26,829 nucleotides of DNA, taken from positions 1 to 26,829 of IMG/VR virus record IMGVR_UViG_3300042924_004960; one strand, 5' to 3'. This document shows positions 21,190 to 26,829 of this stretch, piece after piece. The notes beneath the pieces were generated by a model. That model made no database searches. It was given only the letters and a program-made list of their open reading frames with translations, and was not told where the DNA came from. Source of the DNA: a virus. The position numbers and the translations under genes are program-made. Every line of letters starts with the position of its first letter. Positions within the stretch are counted from its first letter, which is position 1.

Positions 21190-21709
21190 GAAGCACCTTT
21201 CTTCTGCTTCGCTTTTCCAGGCTCATATCAAGGCGTTTGCCAAGATGAACGGGACTCACCGGGAGCTTGTTTTAAAGAGCGTTCAGCAGGCACGGCGCGA
21301 CTTGCACAAGGAGATGAGCGGTTCAGTTAAGACGGATGCACTCCGTAAGATGGGTCACCCATACGGGCGCGGTGGATCGGCTGGAAGTGCAGGGCGCGGG
21401 CAGAGGGGGGATAGACGCGGACGCGCGAGTTTGGCGCCTAACCCGATCAACTGGCAGAGCGGAACGCTTAGACGTTCGATCTACCTCACGGAACGGACTC
21501 CGGGTAATTGGTATCTGGGATCTTCGGCTCCTTATGCCAAGTACCAGCTTTCGCCGGATGGAACAAAGGGCAAAAACGGCAAAGGCGGCATGATTCGGCG
21601 CGGTGTGTTTGGTGGTCGCAAGATGGGCGGTTCTTTGGGACGAATTGAGCGGTATTGGCGGGCTAGGAACCGTGGGATTCGTGAGGCTTTGAAGCGTCAA
21701 GGGTTCTAG
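21182..21709 (+). CDS. HK97 gp10-like neck/minor tail protein, 175 aa, GTG start
   Basis: The GTG at 21182 has AGAGGG close upstream. The protein is basic, with a helical start (LVLKSVQQARRDLHKEMSGSVK), a Gly/Arg-rich disordered insert (about 62-82) and the segment NWQSGTLRRSIYLTERTPGNWYLGSSAPYAKYQ, which is the usual core of HK97 gp10-like proteins (SGxLRRSI...APYAxYxE). It helps join head and tail. The stop is followed directly by late motif copy 6. Confidence 0.75.
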   Translation: MARKHLSSASLFQAHIKAFAKMNGTHRELVLKSVQQARRDLHKEMSGSVKTDALRKMGHPYGRGGSAGSAGRGQRGDRRGRASLAPNPINWQSGTLRRSIYLTERTPGNWYLGSSAPYAKYQLSPDGTKGKNGKGGMIRRGVFGGRKMGGSLGRIERYWRARNRGIREALKRQGF

Positions 21710-21717
21710 GTGTTTAG
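21709..21717 (+). promoter_or_regulatory. late motif copy 6 (before tail tube)
   Basis: TAGGTGTTTAG at 21707-21717 includes the upstream stop codon and ends 6 nt before the ATG at 21724. As in copy 5, the GTG is out of frame with the gene. Confidence 0.72.
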
Positions 21718-21723
21718 CTTTGT

Positions 21724-22554
21724 ATGAGCGCACGACGCACCGATTTAAGCACCAAGTCCTTTACGATTGAGTCTCTTGACTTGATCGCGCAAATTAGGTC
21801 TGATGATTTACAGCTAACGAATACACTTGTTGACGCTCGCGGTGCTTCTCGGTACGAAGTGCAGGTGCAAACTAAGCGAAGCGGCACTTTGAATTTTACG
21901 ATTCAGAACACAACTTCTGGAGCTACTCCCGCGGACTACATCCCGCGAAGCAATTTGAGTGTGACGGCTTTAACGGCCGGCAGCTACAATTTCCTCGACC
22001 ACTGGAAGAGCTTTACTTTGTCTTTGACCAATTCCACGGCTGACGGCTCGGGTGGTCGCGATGAGTTTACGTTTGCAAACTACGTCGGCGGGTCGGCTTT
22101 GGAGCTAACTGTTGACGCTCAGGTTCCTGTTGCTGAGCTTCAGTATGACCAGGTCGTTGATATGCTGAGCGTAACGGCTGCTGACCGGGTGAAGGCAATG
22201 AGTGTAGACCTGGGATCGGGTCAGGCTATCAGCGGTAATGCTGTCCTGGCGTCGGTTGGGATTGGGTTCCAACGGGGTTCGATTATGATGGTTCCTCACA
22301 CCTATCGCTGGACTGGCACTCCGGTTATTACGGGCGCGGTCACGACTGGTGCCACGGCTTTAATTAACAAAGCCATTTCTGGAACTTTTGGAGACTCGAT
22401 TATGGATTTAGTCCATGACACCGGGGCTGGGATCATTACGATCACCGATGCAAGAGTCCAAAGTTTGACGGTCACTGTGAACGATTCAGACATTCAGACG
22501 ATCAGCGGGGTTCTTGCTCTGGCTGGCGCACCAACATTTACTGCGAGTACATAA
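21724..22554 (+). CDS. major tail tube protein, 276 aa
   Basis: This beta-rich protein, abundant in Thr, Ser and Gly (LQLTNTLVDARGASRYEVQVQTKRSGTLNFTIQN...), is followed by a second beta domain (about 185-276, ending LTVTVNDSDIQTISGVLALAG). Length and position, directly before a frameshifting chaperone pair and the tape measure, identify the tail tube subunit. It has its own late motif, consistent with the need for high expression. The family was not pinned down by motif. Confidence 0.8.
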   Translation: MSARRTDLSTKSFTIESLDLIAQIRSDDLQLTNTLVDARGASRYEVQVQTKRSGTLNFTIQNTTSGATPADYIPRSNLSVTALTAGSYNFLDHWKSFTLSLTNSTADGSGGRDEFTFANYVGGSALELTVDAQVPVAELQYDQVVDMLSVTAADRVKAMSVDLGSGQAISGNAVLASVGIGFQRGSIMMVPHTYRWTGTPVITGAVTTGATALINKAISGTFGDSIMDLVHDTGAGIITITDARVQSLTVTVNDSDIQTISGVLALAGAPTFTAST

Positions 22555-22555
22555 C

Positions 22556-22690
22556 ATGAAAAGCGAAGAAGGAAAAAAGACAAAAGAGGGTGGATTTCCT
22601 GCCCATTCCATGCCGGCGCCAGTTGTAAAGGAAGACTTAATAACTGAGCCTGCACCTGCACCACAAGACGAAGAAGAAGAGGGCGAATAA
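22556..22690 (+). CDS. small acidic Pro-rich ORF, 44 aa
   Basis: ATG at 22556 follows the tail tube stop by one nucleotide, and its TAA at 22688-22690 overlaps the next ATG (TAATG). The peptide begins MKSEEGKKTKEGG, has a Pro/Ala-rich middle and ends DEEEEGE. It fills the gap exactly and is coupled on both sides, which supports a real gene. The low complexity suggests a disordered linker or small accessory tail protein. Confidence 0.6.
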   Translation: MKSEEGKKTKEGGFPAHSMPAPVVKEDLITEPAPAPQDEEEEGE

Positions 22691-23154
22691 TGGGGCTGCT
22701 TGATACCTTGGAGAAGGATTACAAGGCAGAAGAGGAGTTCTCGGTCGAGCTTCCGGTGGCGTCGTTGCCAAATGGGAAGATGACGCTTTGGTTCCGTGGG
22801 TTCAAGGACGTCAACGAACGCCAGGCGGCGGCTAAGAAGGCAAACGGTTACTCGAAGGCCGCGCTTGTTTTGGGGAAGGCTCGAGAGCTTGGAATCACTG
22901 GCGATAACGAGGCGATTTCCGAACAACTAGCGGCGGTTCATTTGATCCATGCGACGTTTCTCAGATCCGAACCAGAAGAAGAGTTTTCGCTTCAAGATGC
23001 CATGCGTCTTTTGCGTCTCGGCGAAGCGTTCGTCTTACTTAAATTCCAGTGGGAACAGGGTCAGAAGACCGTACAAAGCGTGATGACTCAGTACTTTATT
23101 GATGAGGCAAAAAAAAACTCAGTGACAGTAGACGATTCCTTCTCTGCGGATTAA
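22690..23154 (+). CDS. tail assembly chaperone, short form (gpG-like), 154 aa
   Basis: It sits between the tail tube and the tape measure, the position of gpG/gpGT in long-tailed phages. The protein has a beta-type N-terminus (EEFSVELPVASLPNGKMTLWFRGF) and helical middle (AMRLLRLGEAFVLLKF). GAGGG lies 7 nt before the ATG. Near its end the frame crosses GCA AAA AAA AAC, a canonical slippery site, and the -1 frame is open to the tape measure gene. Such chaperones bind the tape measure and recruit tube subunits. Confidence 0.85.
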   Translation: MGLLDTLEKDYKAEEEFSVELPVASLPNGKMTLWFRGFKDVNERQAAAKKANGYSKAALVLGKARELGITGDNEAISEQLAAVHLIHATFLRSEPEEEFSLQDAMRLLRLGEAFVLLKFQWEQGQKTVQSVMTQYFIDEAKKNSVTVDDSFSAD

Positions 23155-23294
23155 GGGATGCGGGTTCGCCGGCTGATGTGGTGCTGAAGCACTTTGACGA
23201 TTTAGACGATTATGTTTTCAGCCTAGCGGCACTTGCGGAGATAGAGTTTGACGAGAAGGTTGCCATGGCTGGGATCAATTTAGGAGTGAAATGA
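22690..23294 (+). CDS. tail assembly chaperone, -1 frameshift product (gpGT-like), about 201 aa
   Basis: After slipping back one base at 23109-23118, translation continues from 23118 in the -1 frame for 58 residues and stops at TGA 23292-23294. The extension (ending AEIEFDEKVAMAGINLGVK, with a HFDDLDDYVFSLAALA core) looks like coding sequence and fills the 136-nt gap between the short form's stop and the tape measure. The stop overlaps the tape measure ATG as ATGA, as expected for a real gene end. The conserved G/GT arrangement in long-tailed phages supports it. Confidence 0.83.
23109..23118 (+). promoter_or_regulatory. -1 ribosomal frameshift slippery site (A9C)
   Basis: Nine A residues followed by C are read in the zero frame as GCA AAA AAA AAC. 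The final seven bases, A AAA AAC, match the X XXY YYZ rule in phase. tRNAs can re-pair one base back with few mismatches. I found no clear stimulatory stem-loop within 15 nt downstream. Confidence 0.82.
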
Positions 23295-24667
23295 GCGTTA
23301 CAGATGTACTAGAAACCCAGTTTAAGCTTGATGCCTCGCAGTACAAGCGTGAGGCGGGCATGGTGACGTCATTCAACGATACGCTGGGGCGCGATTTTAA
23401 CAAGCTGAACGGCGTGATGGATGCGATGCGGCTTGCTGGTGTTGCGGCTGGGGTCGCTTTGGCTGGCATTGGGATTGCGGCGGCTGGAGCTTTTGCGGCG
23501 TTTAGGCAGTACGCGGCTTTTGAGTCCTTGGAGAATGGGCTGGTTGCGGTTGAAGGGAACGCAAAGAAAGCAAAACAGGCACTGGAAGATTTGAAGCGAA
23601 TTGCTCGTCAGCCGGGGATTGGCTACGAAGAAGCAGTGCGTGGATATGCGGGGCTTCGGCGCGGTGGTGCGGATGCTGATTTCTCCCAACGTGCGGTTGC
23701 GGCGGCTGGGAACGCGAACGCTTTTGCTGGCGGGAATATTGAGAGTTTCCAGCGCATGATGCTCGCGTTTGGGCAGATCCTCAACAAACCATTCCTCCAA
23801 GGTGAGGAATTGATGCAACTTAACGAGGCTGGTATCCCAGCTTCTCGAATCATCCGTGAAAAATTTGGGACTGCTGATGGTGCTGAGTTAAAGAAACTAG
23901 GCGTGACGTCTGGCATGGCGCTTGAGGCACTTGTTGAGGCGATGGAGAAGATGCCGGCCGCAGCCGGCGGTGCGCAGAATCTTCTCGACAACATCGCAGG
24001 CGCGCTTAAGTTTGCGATGGCTGGATTTGGCGCTGGGCTTGCTTCCGGGGTTGGGAACCCGCTAAACTCGGTGCTTAAAACCCTAGACCAACTGAACTCC
24101 AACAAATACTTTGAGTCGCTCGGTGCAAACATCGGGCGCATCTTTGAGGCCGTTGCTGGTGGTGAGGGTGAGGGGCTGATGAAGTTTGCCAATACGCTGG
24201 AGGTTCTTTCGATGGCGATTGCTGATGCGATGCCGGATATTATGTTCTGGCTCAAGGCTCTTTTGCTCACACTCGGGCCCGTCGGCATTGTTGCTCTTGA
24301 AAAACTTAAGGCACTGGAAGGAGATAGGTCTCTTGCAAAGGCTCAGCAAGAAAACGCTGATAATTTCCAGGCTATCAGGGAAGCACAGGATAAAGCCAAG
24401 GCAGAGACTGAAAAGCAAAAGACTGAGGATCAAAACTCTGCACAAGACCCTGCGACTCAGTTCCTACGCAAGATTGAAAAGAACACCGCCCAGGCTTTAG
24501 AGATTCAGAAGGCGGCTTTTGGTGGTGGTGAGCTTGCACGGATTGGGGTCACTGCCACGGAGATTCGCGGGAAGTCTAACCGTGAGAAACTCGCTCACCA
24601 GATCGGCGTGGTTGGGCTTGATATGGCGTTTCCGGTGATGAGGCAAACGCGAAGGCTAGGCACTTAA
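23291..24667 (+). CDS. tape measure protein, 458 aa
   Basis: The N-terminus (VLETQFKLDASQYKREAGMVTSFNDTLGRDF) is the usual start of phage tape measures. A hydrophobic segment (about 48-70, AGVAAGVALAGIGIAAAGAFAAF) and a central helical tape-measure domain (YEEAVRGYAGLRRGGADADFSQ..., LNEAGIPASRIIREKFG) follow, with a second hydrophobic part near 315-335 and a charged coiled coil at about 348-388. At about 1.5 A per residue the length predicts a rather short tail, near 70 nm. GGAG precedes the ATG. It overlaps the chaperone extension (ATGA) and the next gene (TAATG). Confidence 0.92.
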   Translation: MSVTDVLETQFKLDASQYKREAGMVTSFNDTLGRDFNKLNGVMDAMRLAGVAAGVALAGIGIAAAGAFAAFRQYAAFESLENGLVAVEGNAKKAKQALEDLKRIARQPGIGYEEAVRGYAGLRRGGADADFSQRAVAAAGNANAFAGGNIESFQRMMLAFGQILNKPFLQGEELMQLNEAGIPASRIIREKFGTADGAELKKLGVTSGMALEALVEAMEKMPAAAGGAQNLLDNIAGALKFAMAGFGAGLASGVGNPLNSVLKTLDQLNSNKYFESLGANIGRIFEAVAGGEGEGLMKFANTLEVLSMAIADAMPDIMFWLKALLLTLGPVGIVALEKLKALEGDRSLAKAQQENADNFQAIREAQDKAKAETEKQKTEDQNSAQDPATQFLRKIEKNTAQALEIQKAAFGGGELARIGVTATEIRGKSNREKLAHQIGVVGLDMAFPVMRQTRRLGT

Positions 24668-26829
24668 TGGCTTTTGATGATCCTTTCGTTATTGAGGTAG
24701 ACCACGAACAAGGGCGCATTGTGAAGCCTCTGAACGCTGTTCTCTGCCAAGGCTCCAGCGATGGGGTGGGGCGGGATAAAACGCTGGGATGGTCGCTCAG
24801 TAAGGGATCAGACGTATTCATTGAGGTCGCTAAGTACACCGCTTTCCTGGCTCCATACCAAGGGTCACCTACATGGGCGAAAACGACCACCGGGAACTAT
24901 GTTCGCAGGCGAAAGACTGACTTTGCTTTTGGGGATAGCACGAAGTGGAGCGAAGCGGAGACTAAGGTTGCTGGGGATTGGTATCTCAACGGCTCGAACC
25001 TCCCGGCAAATGAGACGATGATCACCACCGCGACGTTCGGAAAGAATCGCGGGTTCTATGTTTCCTACCTTGTCCCTAGCACGGGAACGGAAGACTTCGA
25101 AGTGATTCAGGTCGGCTGGAATTCCACTGCTACGCTTGCAGGTGGGGTTGGGCTTTCGATTAGCTCGACTGGGAATGTTCTGATTTACCGGGATGGGGTT
25201 TACCGGGGTCAGGCGAGCATCAGCGGATTTACGGCGGGGAATCAGACCGGGCAACGGTGGGTATCGCTCCTGCTGATTCCTGGTCGCAAGTCGGAGCTGA
25301 TCGTAGTTCCTGACCAGGGGACGGGTTTCACCTTTGATTTTGAGGAACTGAACACGGTTACATCGCCGGAGATTACGCCTCCAAGTACGAAGTTCTGGGC
25401 AAAGTTTCCGAGTACGGCGGCTGGGCGTTCGGTGAGTATCCAGATTGCGCCGATCACCTATCCAACCTCGGGTGTTCTGGCTGGTGTTGATGCGTGGTTC
25501 TCTGAGCCTCCGGATTCGGGCGATACCTTGCTTTCTCCTGACATTTTCTGGGATGAGGCCTATGCCGGGACGACTGGGGTTACGGCTTCGCTTCGTGAGA
25601 CGACGGCTTTTGGTACGGTGTTTGCGCCAAACGGGACGAAGATTTCAGCCACTCCGCGCTTTGATTTGACCGGGGACGGGAATTATACGCCATTTATTTA
25701 TGGTGGGGTCTTTGGCTACCGTGAGGAGCGGGGGCTGACCGATGATGCGGAGATTGCGGACATTACCAACGCTCTGACTCAGCGCAGCATCTCGGTGGGC
25801 GAAACTCCGGACGCTACCAAGATGATGGTCAGCACGGTTGGGCTTGATCCTGTAGCCACGGCTGGGATGGTGGATCCGCTTGGGCACATGTGCAGACCGA
25901 TCCGGGCTAAGATGGGCGGTCAGACGCTCTTTGATGGGGTGACAATGCCTCCCTCTGTTGCTGGTGCGCCAAGTGAGGCTGGGTATGAGCTTAATTTTGA
26001 ATGTTTGAGCCGCTGGCATTTGGGCGATAAAGCACAGTTCCGCGCTCCTTATGCGCTCGACGGGTTTACTTTCGTTAATTCCATTAGCTTCTTGCTACGC
26101 CAGGCGGGCGTACCGGATGCGCTGATGAACATTGAGAATCCAAGTATTACGCTCGACTCTGGCAAGACTGCCTCGCTCGGTGAATGGTCGCTGCTTATTC
26201 GTCCTGGCGATACGGTGAATGAGTGGATCGCTAAGGTGTTTGAGGGCTATGCCGGGAACTGGTTTTATAACTGGGTTCCAAAGTCTACGGGGGGCATGGA
26301 GTTCAAGGTGCTTTCACCGACGGGCATGGGTTCCACTCCTGTCCTTACTTTGTGGGGAACGGTTGCTCAGGCGGTTGCTCAGTTGGTATCGGAAGGGCTT
26401 TCTGCTGGGGATGCGGCTAAGTTTTACGCGCATAGGCTCTGGCAAGACTTCCAAGAGGAGCAGTTGCCACCGGAGGCCAACGAGGTTCGGGTCATTGGTC
26501 GCAATCCTAAAAACAATCAGCCGATTGCGGCTTTTAAGGTGGATTATGCGGCGGCTAATCCTACGACTCTTCCGAGTTTGCGGCCTTCTAACTGGGTCGG
26601 GTATCGCTCGGTCGCGGCGATTGTGAACCCTGGCATTACTTCGCAGACGAGCGTGAACCGTGCGGTCAATTTGCTCTTTGATCGGCTTACTCCTAAGCGG
26701 CGACTTGTGAAGTTTGGTTCCCCGGTTTGGATTAAGCTGACGGCTTCCGGGCAGTACCTTTACCCACCGATGTCGGTGACGCTGAAGAACATCTATGACG
26801 GTGTAGACGCTGAGGTGCGGATTACGGGG
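24667..26829 (+). CDS. large tail protein (distal tail/hub candidate), 3' end beyond window
   Basis: A frame of 721 codons opens at ATG 24667, overlapping the tape measure stop, and remains open to the window edge. The N-terminal part is beta-rich (TLGWSLSKGSDVFIEVAKYTAFL...). A concanavalin-like region may lie around 100-260. The C-terminal part contains SLLIRPGDTVNEWIAKVFEGYAGNWFYNW (about 505-533), which resembles the hub domain phrase of phage baseplate and tail-spike hub proteins, where a compact domain follows a P-G-[DE]-[ST]-V pattern. Directly after the tape measure one expects distal tail or hub proteins, and this may combine both. Part of the protein is missing, so the call is tentative. 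Confidence 0.72.
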   Translation, partial: MAFDDPFVIEVDHEQGRIVKPLNAVLCQGSSDGVGRDKTLGWSLSKGSDVFIEVAKYTAFLAPYQGSPTWAKTTTGNYVRRRKTDFAFGDSTKWSEAETKVAGDWYLNGSNLPANETMITTATFGKNRGFYVSYLVPSTGTEDFEVIQVGWNSTATLAGGVGLSISSTGNVLIYRDGVYRGQASISGFTAGNQTGQRWVSLLLIPGRKSELIVVPDQGTGFTFDFEELNTVTSPEITPPSTKFWAKFPSTAAGRSVSIQIAPITYPTSGVLAGVDAWFSEPPDSGDTLLSPDIFWDEAYAGTTGVTASLRETTAFGTVFAPNGTKISATPRFDLTGDGNYTPFIYGGVFGYREERGLTDDAEIADITNALTQRSISVGETPDATKMMVSTVGLDPVATAGMVDPLGHMCRPIRAKMGGQTLFDGVTMPPSVAGAPSEAGYELNFECLSRWHLGDKAQFRAPYALDGFTFVNSISFLLRQAGVPDALMNIENPSITLDSGKTASLGEWSLLIRPGDTVNEWIAKVFEGYAGNWFYNWVPKSTGGMEFKVLSPTGMGSTPVLTLWGTVAQAVAQLVSEGLSAGDAAKFYAHRLWQDFQEEQLPPEANEVRVIGRNPKNNQPIAAFKVDYAAANPTTLPSLRPSNWVGYRSVAAIVNPGITSQTSVNRAVNLLFDRLTPKRRLVKFGSPVWIKLTASGQYLYPPMSVTLKNIYDGVDAEVRITG

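Noticed and set aside
23623-24288. Long minus-strand ORF of 221 aa opposite the tape measure gene
   Set aside because: It is antisense to a clearly recognised gene, with Ser/Pro/Ala-rich shadow composition and no ribosome-binding site.
26235-26256. AGGTGTTTGAGGGCTATG, resembling the late motif with an ATG behind it
   Set aside because: Only 7 of 9 bases match in the core, and it lies inside the tail ORF with no new long frame starting at that ATG. Probably chance.
1-26829. Integrase, attachment site, tRNA genes, CRISPR array, insertion sequences
   Set aside because: I looked for each and saw no supporting sequence. The repressor suggests a temperate lifestyle, but the integrase, if any, must lie outside this window.

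Overview
This window is part of the genome of a tailed bacteriophage (or prophage) with siphovirus-type morphogenesis genes. The evidence is a nearly complete HK97-style head and tail module: small and large terminase, portal, MuF-like minor head protein, U35-type prohead protease, HK97-fold capsid, connector, neck and tail-tube genes, a tail-assembly chaperone with a predicted -1 frameshift, a tape measure and a tail hub protein. The host cannot be named from the sequence. Base composition is roughly balanced and genes are packed with ATGA or TAATG overlaps. No integrase, DNA polymerase, tRNA or CRISPR is visible, and no gene-free stretch exceeds 300 bases.

Layout. (1) Bases 1-2898, minus strand: an early/accessory operon of small genes, including an SSB-like protein and several unrecognised proteins. 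It is driven from a promoter at about 2938-2969 that carries an operator. (2) Bases 3041-3922: a regulatory switch. A minus-strand XRE repressor and a cotranscribed zinc-ribbon membrane protein end at an intrinsic terminator. The repressor diverges from the plus-strand early genes across a large palindrome, whose core recurs upstream of the left operon. (3) Bases 3923-9829, plus strand: early/replication genes. These are a small HTH protein, a nuclease-like protein, small unknowns, a large primase-helicase carrying two clusters of iteron-like repeats, an unknown, and a putative phage sigma factor. (4) Bases 9837-10915: a lysis-like module with an amidase and a small membrane coiled-coil protein, then a small unknown. 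(5) Bases 11009-15973: ParB-like/DNA methyltransferase, terminase, portal and minor head genes. (6) Bases 15970-17119: an antisense four-gene cassette with its own strong sigma70-like promoter. (7) Bases 17160-26829: protease, capsid, connector and tail genes, with the last gene cut by the window edge.

The most striking signal is an identical 9-bp word, GGTGTTTAG. It occurs six times, always on the plus strand and always 6-7 nt before an ATG. All six copies lie at or downstream of the 3' end of the sigma-like gene, and the genes they precede are lysis, head or tail genes. I infer a phage late-promoter system: a phage-encoded sigma reads a -35-less element and makes leaderless or nearly leaderless late mRNAs, analogous in logic but not in sequence to T4 gp55 and its TATAAATA promoters. 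A translational role for the motif is the main alternative.

Regulatory model (inference): the XRE repressor binds the TTTGCACAA-type palindromes and shuts off both early operons. When repression is lost, the right operon makes the replication proteins and the sigma-like protein, and this in turn activates the GGTGTTTAG-linked late genes.
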